Positions 37,856-46,420 of a stretch of 64,000 nt of DNA are shown here, in pieces. Source of the DNA: Aeromicrobium chenweiae (GTDB lineage Bacteria > Actinomycetota > Actinomycetes > Propionibacteriales > Nocardioidaceae); NCBI RefSeq assembly GCF_003065605.1, contig NZ_CP026952.1, forward strand, positions 2,418,001-2,482,000. The letters run 5' to 3'. The position numbers and the translations under genes were made by a program. The first letter of the stretch is position 1, and each line of letters begins with the position of its first letter. The notes below the pieces were generated by a model. The model was given only the letters and a program-made list of their open reading frames with translations. It had not been told where the DNA came from and did no database searches.

Positions 37856-37870
37856 TCTGTCGCAGACAGA
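37856..37870. promoter_or_regulatory. Short dyad upstream of the WXG100-like gene
   Basis: TCTGTC-GCA-GACAGA (15 bp) lies 25 nt upstream of the ATG at 37831, in the 107-bp gap after the membrane-protein gene. It may be an operator of the run 37831-33189. Confidence 0.4.
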
Positions 37871-37938
37871 TTGCCACAACTCGTCGCCGTGTGCGCGCGA
37901 TGGGCGCCCGGAGGCCGCACGGGATCACCGTGTGTCGG

Positions 37939-38532
37939 TCAGGGGCTCCCGCCGACGTCCCCGCCGCCCCCAATGTCCCCGCCCCCGAAGTCGCCGGACA
38001 CGTGGTCGGCCGGCCGGGCCATCGTGCCGCTCCCGTCGTCGTAGTAGGTGCCGTCCGGTCCTGTCATGAGCAGCTGCCAGAAGCCCGGCCGCGGCATGTC
38101 CCGCGCGGCCAGGTCCTCGCCGGTGATCTCGACGAGCGCGTCGCCGGGCACTGCGCGCAGTAGAACGTACGGATCGAACATCGATCCCCCGTTGACGACC
38201 AGCGACACGAGCTGCGCCTCGGACGCCCGCTGCACCGCCGCGGGAACGATCGCGGCCTTCACCGGGGCCACGGCCCGCCGCACGCCCGCCCCGACGTACG
38301 CGGCTCGCACCAGGTAGCCGCACAGGACGCCGCCGAGCACGCCGTAGATCACCGCGGACTCACGTAGGATGCCGGTCGCGAGCACCCATCCCGTCGAGAC
38401 CAGCACGACGCTGAACCCGGCCGCTGACGCCCAGGTGACCGTCTTCGCGCGACCGAGCACGCGGGTCACGGTCTCCTCCGAGCGATCCCACTCCCAGCGG
38501 GAGACGCTGCTCACCACCTCGGGCTCGTCCAT
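37939..38532 (-). CDS. Membrane protein of unknown function
   Basis: A 197-residue protein beginning MDEPEVVSSVSRWEWD. It has two close membrane spans (about residues 34-75: TWASAAGFSVVLVSTGWVLA and SAVIYGVLGGVLCGYLV) and a C-terminal soluble domain (LVSLVVNGGSMFDPYVLLRA; GFWQLLMTGPDGTYYDDGSG) ending in a Gly-rich tail. The ATG at 38532 follows GGGGGAG. It is the first gene of the accessory run, and may belong to the secreted pair downstream or be independent. Confidence 0.65.
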   Translation of the reverse strand: MDEPEVVSSVSRWEWDRSEETVTRVLGRAKTVTWASAAGFSVVLVSTGWVLATGILRESAVIYGVLGGVLCGYLVRAAYVGAGVRRAVAPVKAAIVPAAVQRASEAQLVSLVVNGGSMFDPYVLLRAVPGDALVEITGEDLAARDMPRPGFWQLLMTGPDGTYYDDGSGTMARPADHVSGDFGGGDIGGGGDVGGSP

Positions 38533-38612
38533 GAGCTCCCCCTCCCCTCGGCCTCCGGGCCATTCTCCCGGCTCCAGCACGACACTGCAGGCGATTGCTC
38601 GTCAACACCTCC

Positions 38613-38618
38613 TAGGCT
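38613..38618 (+). promoter_or_regulatory. -10 element of the GNAT gene (leaderless)
   Basis: TAGGCT lies 6 nt before the ATG at 38625. Confidence 0.5.
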
Positions 38619-38624
38619 CGTCCC

Positions 38625-39068
38625 ATGAGCATCCGCATCGTGACCGGCGACGAGATGACGGCCCAGGACGTCTACGACATCTGGAAGATCCGTGACGCCG
38701 TGTTCTCGGTCGAGCAGCAGTGCGACGAGGAGGACGTCGACGGCCGCGACCTCCTGCCGACCATGACGCACCTGTGGCTCGCCGACGGCGACGGGCCGAC
38801 GAGCTACCTGCGCTCGTACGTCGAGGACGGCGTCCGGCACATCGGGCGGGTGTGCACCCGCAAGGACCAGCGCGGCAAGGGCCTCTCGGGCTCGCTGATG
38901 CAGGAGTGCCACCGCCTCTGGGGCGACGAGCCCATCGAGCTGAACGCCCAGGCGTACCTCGAGCAGTGGTACGGGCGCTACGGGTACGTGCGGACGGGCG
39001 ACAACTTCATGGAGGCCGGCATCCCCCACGTCCCGATGCGCCGCACGCCCCCGCCCGCAGGGTCCTAG
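38625..39068 (+). CDS. GNAT acetyltransferase, ElaA family
   Basis: A 147-residue acetyltransferase. It has the ElaA-type N-terminus (YDIWKIRDAVFSVEQQCDEE followed by DVDGRDL and H), the acetyl-CoA loop in GRVCTRKDQRGKGLSGSLMQ and the C-terminal LNAQAYLEQWYGRYGYVRTG with FMEAGIPHVPM. The substrate of ElaA proteins is not known. It ends tail to tail with the next gene, the stops sharing three bases. Confidence 0.9.
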   Translation: MSIRIVTGDEMTAQDVYDIWKIRDAVFSVEQQCDEEDVDGRDLLPTMTHLWLADGDGPTSYLRSYVEDGVRHIGRVCTRKDQRGKGLSGSLMQECHRLWGDEPIELNAQAYLEQWYGRYGYVRTGDNFMEAGIPHVPMRRTPPPAGS

Positions 39069-39823
39069 CTCGGGTCGGTCACCGCGTTGACCGCCTCGGT
39101 GACGTCGCCCTCCACGACCGTCGCGTAGTCGTCCACGGCGTCGATCGCGGTCTGGAACTGCTCGGCGTACGTGAACGAGAAGCTCCGGTTGGCCTCGATG
39201 CTGTCGGCCAGCGCCGTGGCCTGGTCGATCACGTACTGGACAGCGCCCCGGACCGTGCCGGCGAGCTGCTGCTGCCCCTGCGGCACCGGCACGGCGTCGA
39301 GCTCGTCCAGTGCCCGCACGAAGGCAGGGATCAGCCGGTCCCGGACCGGCGTGCTGGTGCTCAGGACACCGCTGCCGACGTAGTCGCTCGCCCGCATGCC
39401 CAGGACCTTGCGGGCCGCCTCGATGTAGTCCACCCCGGCGTCGGCGCGCCGCAGCGTGCGGCTCAGGCGCTGGTACGGCTCCAGCAGCGTCTTCTGGGTC
39501 GCGACGGCCTCCTGCCAGACCTCCGACCGCTCGGTGCCGTACGCCGGCGCGTCGCCCAGCCGCGGCGGGTCGGCGATCACCTTGCGGACGACCCGGCGCA
39601 GGTCACCGGGGTCGGCCTGCCTCGAGCCGCGCACCTCGCGGGCGACTTCGGCGCGGAACGTCCCGACCTCGGAGAGGTACTGCGTCGCCACCTCGTCGGC
39701 CTCCGCGACCTGGGCGCCCTGCCGCTGCGCCTGCACCACCACCAGCAGCCCGACGACCGCGCCGAGCGTGAGCGTGACGAAGACCGGCAGGAACATCGTC
39801 AGCCGCCCGCCTCGTGCGCTCAC
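39065..39823 (-). CDS. Membrane-anchored protein with helical sensor-like domain
   Basis: A 252-residue protein with one N-terminal membrane span (MFLPVFVTLTLGAVVGLLVV) followed by a helical extracytoplasmic domain of about 210 residues (QGAQVAEADEVATQYLSEVG ... EQFQTAIDAVDDYATVVEGD). No second span or enzymatic motif was found. The GTG at 39823 has GGTGGAGG just before it; the ATG at 39796 is the alternative. I do not recognise the family. Confidence 0.65.
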   Translation of the reverse strand: MSARGGRLTMFLPVFVTLTLGAVVGLLVVVQAQRQGAQVAEADEVATQYLSEVGTFRAEVAREVRGSRQADPGDLRRVVRKVIADPPRLGDAPAYGTERSEVWQEAVATQKTLLEPYQRLSRTLRRADAGVDYIEAARKVLGMRASDYVGSGVLSTSTPVRDRLIPAFVRALDELDAVPVPQGQQQLAGTVRGAVQYVIDQATALADSIEANRSFSFTYAEQFQTAIDAVDDYATVVEGDVTEAVNAVTDPS

Positions 39824-39864
39824 CCCTCCACCGTCCCAGCGCCGAGGCCCCCGTGCAACGGGAG

Positions 39865-41496
39865 TCAGCCGTTGATGCGGGGCTCGACCCCGTGCAACCG
39901 CAGGCCGTACGTGAGCGCGTCGACGAGAGCCTCCCACGAGGCCTCGATGATGTTCGCGCCCACGCCGACCGTGACCCAGACGTCCTTGCCGTCGGTGGTC
40001 TCGATCAGCGTGCGGGTGATCGCATCGGTGCCGTGGCCCTGGTCGAGGATGCGGACCCGGTAGTCGGTCAGGTGGAACTGGGCGACGTCCGGGTAGACCT
40101 GCTCGATCGCCTGCCGCAGCGCGTGGTCGAGGGCGTTGACCGGGCCGTTGCCCTCACCGATGACCGCGAGGCGCACTCCCCCGGCGACGAGCTTGACCGT
40201 CGCCTCGGCCACGGCTGCGTCGCCGCGCCGCGACTCCGCCAGCACCCGCCACGACTCCACGTCGAAGAACGACGGGCGGACGCCGTCCATCTCCTCGGCC
40301 AGCAGCAACTCGAACGAGGCGTCGGCCGCCTCGAAGGTGTACCCGGCGCGCTCCATGCTCTTGACCCGGTCGGTGACGCGGCCCAGGCGCTCGGCGTCGC
40401 CCGTGAGGTCGTAGCCCAGCTCCTTGCCCTTGAGCTCGATCGTCGCCCGCCCGGCCATCTCGGACACCAGCAGGCGCATGTCGTTGCCGACTAGTGCCGG
40501 GTCGATGTGCTGGTACAGGTTGGGGTCGACGCGGATCGCGCTGGCGTGCAGGCCGGCCTTGTGCGCGAACGACGAGACGCCCGTGTAGGGCTGGCGGGCG
40601 TGCGGCGGGTAGTTGGTGATCTCGGAGATCGCGTGCGAGATGCGGGTCGCCTCCGCGAGACGTCCCTCCGGCAGGGCCGTGACGCCGAGCTTGAGCTCGA
40701 GGTTGGCCACGCAGGTGACCAGGTCGGCGTTGCCCGTGCGCTCGCCGTACCCGTTGATGCAACCCTGCAGGTGCGTCGCGCCGGCCTGCACGGCCGCCAT
40801 CGAGTTGGCGACGGCGCAGCCGGTGTCGTTGTGGGCGTGGATCCCCAGGCGTACGCCCGTCGTGGCGACGTCGGCGACGATCTCGGCGACCCAGTGCGGC
40901 AGCATCCCGCCGTTCGTGTCGCACAGCACGGCGACCTCGGCACCCGCGTCGCCCGCCGCCCGCACGACCTCCAGGGCGTAGTCGCGGTTGGCCCGGTAGC
41001 CGTCGAAGAAGTGCTCCATGTCGACGAAGACGCGCTGCCCTCCCTCCCGCAGGTACGTCACGGTGTCACGCACCATCGCGAGGTTCTCCTCCAGTGTCGT
41101 GCGCAGCGCCTCGGTCACGTGGCGGTCGTGGCTCTTGGCCACCAGGGTCACCACGGACGCCCCCGAGTCGCGCAGCGCCTGCACCAACGGGTCCTGCGAC
41201 GCCTCCACACCCGCGCGACGGGTCGCGCCGAACGCCGCCAGCGTCGCGTTCTTGAGGTCGAGCTCCTTGGCCGCGAGGGCGAAGAACTCGGTGTCCTTGG
41301 GGTTGGAGCCGGGCCAGCCGCCCTCGATGTAGCCCACACCGAGGTCGTCGAGGTGGCGGGCGATGTGGAGCTTGTCCTGCACGGAGAGGTTGAGGCCCTC
41401 CTGCTGCGCGCCGTCGCGCATCGTCGTGTCGTAGACGTGGAAGTCGCTCGCCTGCTGGTGTCCTGCGCTCACTGCTTCGTCCTTCGGTCCGGTCAT
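39865..41496 (-). CDS. cimA: Citramalate synthase (isopropylmalate synthase family)
   Basis: A 543-residue enzyme condensing pyruvate and acetyl-CoA to citramalate, the entry to the threonine-independent isoleucine route. The barrel starts VYDTTMRDGAQQEGLNLSVQ and has GYIEGGWPGSNPKDTEFF, GIHAHNDTGCAVANSMAA and GYGERTGNADLV. The C-terminal regulatory LeuA-dimer domain spans about residues 395-530. The GGWPGSNPKD motif is typical of the CimA group rather than LeuA. Transcription begins in the leader region at 41561-41626, where an Ile-rich leader peptide and a terminator suggest attenuation by isoleucine. Confidence 0.92.
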   Translation of the reverse strand: MTGPKDEAVSAGHQQASDFHVYDTTMRDGAQQEGLNLSVQDKLHIARHLDDLGVGYIEGGWPGSNPKDTEFFALAAKELDLKNATLAAFGATRRAGVEASQDPLVQALRDSGASVVTLVAKSHDRHVTEALRTTLEENLAMVRDTVTYLREGGQRVFVDMEHFFDGYRANRDYALEVVRAAGDAGAEVAVLCDTNGGMLPHWVAEIVADVATTGVRLGIHAHNDTGCAVANSMAAVQAGATHLQGCINGYGERTGNADLVTCVANLELKLGVTALPEGRLAEATRISHAISEITNYPPHARQPYTGVSSFAHKAGLHASAIRVDPNLYQHIDPALVGNDMRLLVSEMAGRATIELKGKELGYDLTGDAERLGRVTDRVKSMERAGYTFEAADASFELLLAEEMDGVRPSFFDVESWRVLAESRRGDAAVAEATVKLVAGGVRLAVIGEGNGPVNALDHALRQAIEQVYPDVAQFHLTDYRVRILDQGHGTDAITRTLIETTDGKDVWVTVGVGANIIEASWEALVDALTYGLRLHGVEPRING

Positions 41497-41513
41497 CGGC
41501 TGGCTCGGGCAAC

Positions 41514-41554
41514 AAAAAAGCCCCCCAGAGCATGGGAGGCAGCGCGTCGGGGGC
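41514..41554 (-). terminator. Attenuator terminator of cimA
   Basis: On the minus strand GCCCCC (41549-41554) pairs with GGGGGC (41520-41525) and is followed by six T (41519-41514). It lies 18 nt before cimA and just after the leader peptide stop. Confidence 0.85.
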
Positions 41555-41560
41555 GTGGAA

Positions 41561-41605
41561 TCAGTGCCCGGCGCGCCTGTCGATAATGATCGAGATGCTC
41601 TGCAT
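41561..41605 (-). CDS. cimA leader peptide (Ile-rich)
   Basis: A 14-residue open frame, MQSISIIIDRRAGH, with four Ile codons including three in a row (ATC, ATT, ATC). Its ATG is 6 nt after the TAGACT -10, so the leader mRNA has no 5' untranslated part. The stop is 7 nt before the attenuator stem. Stalling at the Ile codons when Ile-tRNA is scarce would be expected to block the terminator. Confidence 0.8.
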   Translation of the reverse strand: MQSISIIIDRRAGH

Positions 41606-41606
41606 G

Positions 41607-41626
41607 CGGTCAGTCTAGACTGACCG
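41607..41626. promoter_or_regulatory. Perfect 20-bp palindromic divergent promoter
   Basis: CGGTCAGTCTAGACTGACCG reads the same on both strands. It contains TAGACT both for the plus-strand gene (41616-41621) and, overlapping by two bases, for the cimA leader (41612-41617 on the minus strand). Distances to the starts are 9 and 6 nt. It could be a symmetric bidirectional promoter, an operator, or both. Confidence 0.8.
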
Positions 41627-41630
41627 ATCT

Positions 41631-42326
41631 ATGACCGCCAGACCCGTTCCCCTCACGGTGGAGCCCAGCGTGATGTACGCCGTCGTGACAGCGGCACCGC
41701 TGGAGTCCGAGGACCTCATCCCCCCGCCGTCGCCCGAGCTGCTGCGGCGCTACGGCACGTCCGAGCCGGCGCTGGAGCGACTGCGCACGCGCCAGCACCA
41801 GCTGCTCCTGATGCGCACCTGTCACGTCGAGGACGCCGCCTTCACCCAGCGCGACGTCCGCGTCGAGGCCCTGCGCCTCGCCGAGGAGCACGACGGGGTG
41901 GTCATCGACCTCGCGATCCCCCGTGTGGTCGAGGAGCGCGCCGACGCGGTCTCGCTCGCCCACGCCACACAGTGGTACGTCGCGGACTACGCCCACCTCG
42001 ACGCCGGGGAGCTGCGCACCGTCGGGCTGACGTCGTTCGGCCTGCCCGAGATCCACCTGCAGGGCGTCGACCGGGGACAGCACGCGATGTACGGGGCCGT
42101 TCTCGCCGGGCTCGTGCACCGCCTCATCGCCGAGTGGCCGGCCAACGACCCGGTCGGCGAGGCCACCGTGACACTGCGCGACATCGCGTACGGACTCGGC
42201 GACCCGTCCGCCGCGGAGACCCCGAAGGACCGGGCCGTGGCGATCCGCATCGACTACGACGCACAGGAGAACCACCTGGTCGTCCGGGTGCTCGACGACC
42301 CCGCGACGACACTGTTCGCCCCCTGA
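41631..42326 (+). CDS. Hypothetical protein, divergent from cimA
   Basis: A 231-residue soluble protein starting MTARPVPLTVEPSVMYAVVT, with a strand/helix-rich core (VRVEALRLAEEHDGVVIDLA; TVGLTSFGLPEIHLQGVDRG). There is no membrane segment and no motif I can name. It begins 9 nt after a TAGACT element in the palindromic region shared with cimA, and it converges with aspA. Codon use matches its neighbours. Function unknown. Confidence 0.75.
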   Translation: MTARPVPLTVEPSVMYAVVTAAPLESEDLIPPPSPELLRRYGTSEPALERLRTRQHQLLLMRTCHVEDAAFTQRDVRVEALRLAEEHDGVVIDLAIPRVVEERADAVSLAHATQWYVADYAHLDAGELRTVGLTSFGLPEIHLQGVDRGQHAMYGAVLAGLVHRLIAEWPANDPVGEATVTLRDIAYGLGDPSAAETPKDRAVAIRIDYDAQENHLVVRVLDDPATTLFAP

Positions 42327-42345
42327 TCGGCCGGACCCGCCCCCG

Positions 42346-43767
42346 TCAGGGCTTGGGCTGGTACGTGCGCGGTGCGAGGTTGGCCAGGGTCTCCGGTCGC
42401 AGGATCGCCTCGAGCTTCTCCCGCGGGAGCAGGCCGTGCTCGAGCACGAGCTCGGCCACGCCGCGTCCGGTCGCCAGGGCCTCCTTGGCCACCTCCGTCG
42501 CCGCGGCGTACCCGATGTAGGGGTTGAGCGCGGTGACCAGGCCGATCGAGTTCTCCACCTCGGCGCGCAGCAGCTCGGCGTTCGCGGTGATGCCGTCGAC
42601 GCACCGGCCCGCGAGCACCATGATCGCCTCGCGCAGCCGGGAGATGCCGGCGGACAGCGAGTAGCAGATGACCGGCTCGAACGCGTTGAGCTGCAGCTGT
42701 CCGGACTCGGCCGCCATCGTGACCGTGACGTCGTGACCGATGATCTGGAACGCGACCTGGTTGACGACCTCAGGGATCACGGGGTTCACCTTGCCGGGCA
42801 TGATGCTCGACCCGGCCTGCACCGCGGGCAGGTTGATCTCGTTGAAGCCGGCGCGGGGACCCGACGACAGGAGGCGCAGGTCGTTGCAGATCTTCGACAG
42901 CTTGACCGCGACGCGCTTGAGCGTGCCGGACAGCTGCACGAACGCACCGCAGTCCTGCGTCGCCTCGATCAGGTCGACGGCACTCTCCAGGGGCAGCCCG
43001 GTGAGCCTCGCCAGGTGCTCGCACGCCGACGAGACATAGCCCGCGGGGGCGTTCAGCATCGTCCCGATGGCGGTGGCACCCAGGTTGATCTCGTGCAGCA
43101 GCAGGACGGCCTCGCCGAGGCGCGCGCGGTCCTCGCCGATCATCAGGGAGTACGTGTGGAACTCCTGGCCGAGCGTCATCGGCACGGCGTCCTGCAGCTG
43201 GGTGCGCCCCATCTTGAGGACGTCGTGGAACTCGTCGGCCTTGCGGGCGAAGGACTCCTCCAGCACCTCCATGGCGGCCAGCAGGTCCTTCGTGGCGAGG
43301 ATGATCGCGATCTTGACGGCCGTCGGGTAGACGTCATTGGTGGACTGGCTCAGGTTCACGTGCTCGTTGGGATGCAGGAGCGCGTACTCGCCCTTCTTGT
43401 GCCCCATCAGCTCGAGCGCGCGGTTCGCGATGACCTCGTTGGCGTTCATGTTCGTCGAGGTGCCGGCGCCGCCCTGGATGACGTCGACCACGAACTGGTC
43501 GGCGAGCGCCCCGCCGCGGATCTCCTCGCAGGCGTCCGTGATCGCCGCGTGCCGCTCGTCGTCCAGCAGCCCCAGGTCGTGGTTCGCCGCGGCGGCCGCC
43601 TGCTTGACGCTCGCCAGGGCCTCGACGAGGTACGGGCTCTTGCCGATCGGGATGCCGGTGATGGGGAAGTTCTCGAGCGCGCGGAGCGTGTGCACGCCCC
43701 AGTAGGCCTCGAGGGGAACCTCACGGTCTCCGATCAGGTCGTGCTCGGAACGTGTGGCGACGGACAT
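42346..43767 (-). CDS. aspA: Aspartate ammonia-lyase
   Basis: A 473-residue member of the fumarase/aspartase superfamily, interconverting aspartate with fumarate and ammonia. It shows IQGGAGTSTNMNANEVIANR, VNLSQSTNDVYPTAVKIAII, GRTQLQDAVPMTLGQEFHTY and the catalytic-loop signature GSSIMPGKVNPVIPE. Length and the GKVNPVIPE variant favour aspartase over class II fumarase. Start MSVATRSEHDLIGDREV follows GAGGAGA. Confidence 0.92.
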   Translation of the reverse strand: MSVATRSEHDLIGDREVPLEAYWGVHTLRALENFPITGIPIGKSPYLVEALASVKQAAAAANHDLGLLDDERHAAITDACEEIRGGALADQFVVDVIQGGAGTSTNMNANEVIANRALELMGHKKGEYALLHPNEHVNLSQSTNDVYPTAVKIAIILATKDLLAAMEVLEESFARKADEFHDVLKMGRTQLQDAVPMTLGQEFHTYSLMIGEDRARLGEAVLLLHEINLGATAIGTMLNAPAGYVSSACEHLARLTGLPLESAVDLIEATQDCGAFVQLSGTLKRVAVKLSKICNDLRLLSSGPRAGFNEINLPAVQAGSSIMPGKVNPVIPEVVNQVAFQIIGHDVTVTMAAESGQLQLNAFEPVICYSLSAGISRLREAIMVLAGRCVDGITANAELLRAEVENSIGLVTALNPYIGYAAATEVAKEALATGRGVAELVLEHGLLPREKLEAILRPETLANLAPRTYQPKP

Positions 43768-43847
43768 GAACTCTCCTCGGTCGTGACGGTGGTCACAACC
43801 AGAGTTTCACAGATGCCCGACCACCCCACGTCCGAGCAGGTGCCACG

Positions 43848-44945
43848 TCAGGAGACGATGCGCTGCATCCAGCCGTGCCGGTCCTCGGCGCGCCCGTACT
43901 GGATGTCGACCAGCGCGGACCGGATGTCACTCGTGACCTTGCCGGGCTCGCCGTCACCGGACACGGCCTCACCGCCGTCCCACTTCAGGGACGCGACCGG
44001 GGTGACGACGGCGGCGGTGCCGCACGCGAAGACCTCGGTGATCGTGCCGTCCGCGGCACCCTCGCGCCACTCGTCGATCGACACCCGGCGCTCGACGACC
44101 TCGTGCCCGAGGTCGCGGCCGATCTGCATGATCGAGTCACGGGTGACCCCCTCGAGGATCGACCCCGACAGCTCCGGCGTGACGATCGAGCCGTCGGAGT
44201 GGACGAAGTACAGGTTCATCCCGCCCAGCTCCTCGATCCACTTCTGCTCGGTCGAGTCCAGGAACGCCACCTGGGCGCAGCCGTGCTCGGCGGCCTCCTG
44301 CTGCGGCAGCAGCGACGCGGCGTAGTTGCCACCGCACTTGGCGGCGCCGGTGCCACCGGCGCCTGCGCGGGAGAACTCCGACGACAACCAGATCGAGACC
44401 GCCTGGACGCCACCGGAGAAGTACGCGCCGGCCGGCGAGGCGATGACCGAGTAGGTCACGTGCTGGCTCGGGCGGACGCCGAGGAACACCTCGGACGCGA
44501 ACATGAACGGACGCAGGTAGAGGCTCTTCTCGCCGCCGGCCGGGATCCAGTCGCGGTCGGTCTCGACGAGGGCCTTGATCGAGCCGAGGAACCAGTCGAT
44601 CGGCAGCTCCGGCAGCGCCAGACGGTGCGCCGACCGCTGCATCCGGGCCGCGTTCGCCTCGGGGCGGAACAGCCAGACCGAGCCGTCCTCGTGGACGTAC
44701 GCCTTGAGGCCCTCGAAGATCTCCTGCGCGTAGTGCAGGACGGCCGTCGCGGGGTCGATCTGGAGCGGGCCGTAGGGCACGACGCGGGCGTTGGCCCAGT
44801 CGGTCTCGGGGGTCCACTCGGCCAGGAACATGTGGTCGGTGAAGTGGTTGCCGAAGCCCGGGTTCGCGAGGATCGTGTCGCGCTCCTCCGCGGGCTTCGC
44901 CGCGTCGTTACGGGTGAAGGTCGCGGAGAACGGGGTGGAGGTCAT
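43848..44945 (-). CDS. ilvE: Branched-chain amino-acid aminotransferase
   Basis: A 365-residue fold type IV PLP enzyme for the last step of Leu, Ile and Val synthesis. The PLP Lys lies in GTGAAKCGGNYAASLLPQQE. Other marks are WANARVVPYGPLQIDPATAV, HYAQEIFEGLKAYVHEDGSV, WIEELGGMNLYFVH and EVFACGTAAVVTPVASL. The ATG at 44945 is chosen; a GTG three codons earlier is possible. It follows leuB by 44 nt and probably shares its transcript. Confidence 0.94.
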   Translation of the reverse strand: MTSTPFSATFTRNDAAKPAEERDTILANPGFGNHFTDHMFLAEWTPETDWANARVVPYGPLQIDPATAVLHYAQEIFEGLKAYVHEDGSVWLFRPEANAARMQRSAHRLALPELPIDWFLGSIKALVETDRDWIPAGGEKSLYLRPFMFASEVFLGVRPSQHVTYSVIASPAGAYFSGGVQAVSIWLSSEFSRAGAGGTGAAKCGGNYAASLLPQQEAAEHGCAQVAFLDSTEQKWIEELGGMNLYFVHSDGSIVTPELSGSILEGVTRDSIMQIGRDLGHEVVERRVSIDEWREGAADGTITEVFACGTAAVVTPVASLKWDGGEAVSGDGEPGKVTSDIRSALVDIQYGRAEDRHGWMQRIVS

Positions 44946-44989
44946 GATGGTCACGGTACAACTCTCTGTCGGGCGAAGGTAAGCGGTCG

Positions 44990-46063
44990 TTAACCGACCG
45001 GTACGCCCTCGGCCGCGCCCAGATCCGTGACGCTCTGCGCGATGGCCTCCCCCACCTCCTCGGTGGAACGGGGGACGGCGCCGCGTCCGGCGATGTCGGC
45101 CTCGACGGCCGCGGTGATCTGCGCGGCGGCCTCGGGCACGCCGAGGTGCTCGAGCAGCAGGGCACCCGACAGGATCGCCGCGGTCGGGTCGGCCTTCGAC
45201 TGTCCCGCGATGTCGGGAGCCGAGCCGTGGACCGGCTCGAACATGCTCGGCGTCGTCCGGTCGGGGTTGACGTTGCCGCTCGCGGCCAGGCCGATGCCAC
45301 CGGTGATCGCCGCGGCAAGGTCGGTGAGGATGTCGCCGAACAGGTTGTCGGTGACGATGACGTCGAACCGAGCCGGGTCGGTCACGAGGAAGATCGTGGC
45401 CGCGTCGACGTGCAGGTAGTCGACCGTCACGTCGGGGAACTCCGGTGCGACGGCGGCGACGGTCCGGCTCCAGAGGTGACCCGCGTGGACGAGGACGTTG
45501 TTCTTGTGGACCAGCGTCAGCTTCTTGCGCGGACGCGCCTGGGCGCGGGCGAAGGCGTCGCGGACGACGCGCTCCACGCCGTACGCGGTGTTGATGCTGA
45601 CCTCGGTCGCGAGCTCGTGCGGCGTACCGACGCGGATCGCACCGCCGTTGCCGACGTACGGCCCCTCGGTGCCCTCACGGACGACCACGAAGTCGATGTC
45701 GCCGGGATCGCCCAGCGGGGTGGCCACACCCGGGAACAGCTTGGACGGGCGCAGGTTGACGTAGTGGTCGAGCGCGAAGCGCAGCTTGAGCAGGAGTCCG
45801 CGCTCGAGGACGCCCGACGGCACGCTCGGGTCGCCGATCGCACCGAGCAGGATCGCGTCGTGACCGCGGATCTCCTCCAGGACCGAGTCCGGCAGGGTCT
45901 CCCCCGTCGCGTGGTAGCGACGTGCGCCGAGGTCGTAGTCCGTGGTGGTGAACGCGAGGTCGTGCGCCGGGGCGATGACGTCCAGGACCTTGAGGGCCTG
46001 CGAGGTCACCTCGGGTCCGATGCCGTCACCGGCCACGACTGCGAGCGAGAAAGAGCGGGTCAT
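44990..46063 (-). CDS. leuB: 3-Isopropylmalate dehydrogenase
   Basis: A 357-residue NAD-dependent decarboxylating dehydrogenase of leucine synthesis (LeuB also acts on methylmalate in the citramalate route). The N-terminus [19 protein letters not shown], the substrate loop [20 protein letters not shown] and the metal/NAD region [19 protein letters not shown] are present. The ATG at 46063 is set by TAGGAT 7 nt before it. Transcripts from further upstream would also carry a 31-codon frame and a leader peptide (46120-46449). Confidence 0.94.
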   Translation of the reverse strand: MTRSFSLAVVAGDGIGPEVTSQALKVLDVIAPAHDLAFTTTDYDLGARRYHATGETLPDSVLEEIRGHDAILLGAIGDPSVPSGVLERGLLLKLRFALDHYVNLRPSKLFPGVATPLGDPGDIDFVVVREGTEGPYVGNGGAIRVGTPHELATEVSINTAYGVERVVRDAFARAQARPRKKLTLVHKNNVLVHAGHLWSRTVAAVAPEFPDVTVDYLHVDAATIFLVTDPARFDVIVTDNLFGDILTDLAAAITGGIGLAASGNVNPDRTTPSMFEPVHGSAPDIAGQSKADPTAAILSGALLLEHLGVPEAAAQITAAVEADIAGRGAVPRSTEEVGEAIAQSVTDLGAAEGVPVG

Positions 46064-46070
46064 GGGCGAC

Positions 46071-46076
46071 ATCCTA
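46071..46076 (-). promoter_or_regulatory. -10 element of leuB (leaderless)
   Basis: TAGGAT lies 7 nt before the leuB ATG on the minus strand, a second promoter besides the one before the leader peptide. Confidence 0.5.
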
Positions 46077-46119
46077 CGGAACACATCTCAGGATGTGAAA
46101 CTGCGGTATCGACATGTGG

Positions 46120-46215
46120 TCAGTTGTCGTCGGGTCGCTCGGACGGCTCGATCTCGGTCCGCGGCGCCTCGTCACGCAGGTGCGCCGGTCCCCACTCCAT
46201 CAGGTTGCGGTCCAT
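46120..46215 (-). CDS. Small 31-residue protein upstream of leuB
   Basis: A 31-codon frame starting MDRNLMEWGPAHLRDEAPRT and ending in PSERPDDN, acidic and hydrophilic. GAAGGAGAAG precedes the ATG with good spacing, better than most genes nearby. It lies between the leader peptide/hairpin (46384-46449) and leuB. I do not recognise it. It may be a genuine microprotein or a translated leader segment. Confidence 0.45.
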   Translation of the reverse strand: MDRNLMEWGPAHLRDEAPRTEIEPSERPDDN

Positions 46216-46383
46216 GATCTTCTCCTTCGGTTCGGACGGATGTCTGGCGGTGCGGGTCCGGCGAAGGTCCGCCGTTCGGCACGCGCCACATGTCCGGAGA
46301 TCGTCCGGGGAGAGATGTCAGATGTGCGATTCAGATCATGATCGCGAACCCTGCGGGCGGAACGGCGGGCCAACGCCGAAACA

Positions 46384-46420
46384 CCGCGGCAGGGTGTGGC
46401 CCTAAGAGGCCCTGCCGCGG
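46384..46420 (-). terminator. 11-bp hairpin overlapping the leu leader stop
   Basis: CCGCGGCAGGG and CCCTGCCGCGG pair perfectly across 15 nt. On the minus strand TGTTTCGG follows, a weak T-tract. The stem begins within the leader peptide, so ribosome position would control folding. The rest of 46216-46383 shows no gene I can support. Confidence 0.65.

Noticed and set aside
39815-39864. Promoter or terminator between cimA and the membrane-anchored gene
   Set aside because: The 41-bp gap shows no convincing hairpin or hexamer.
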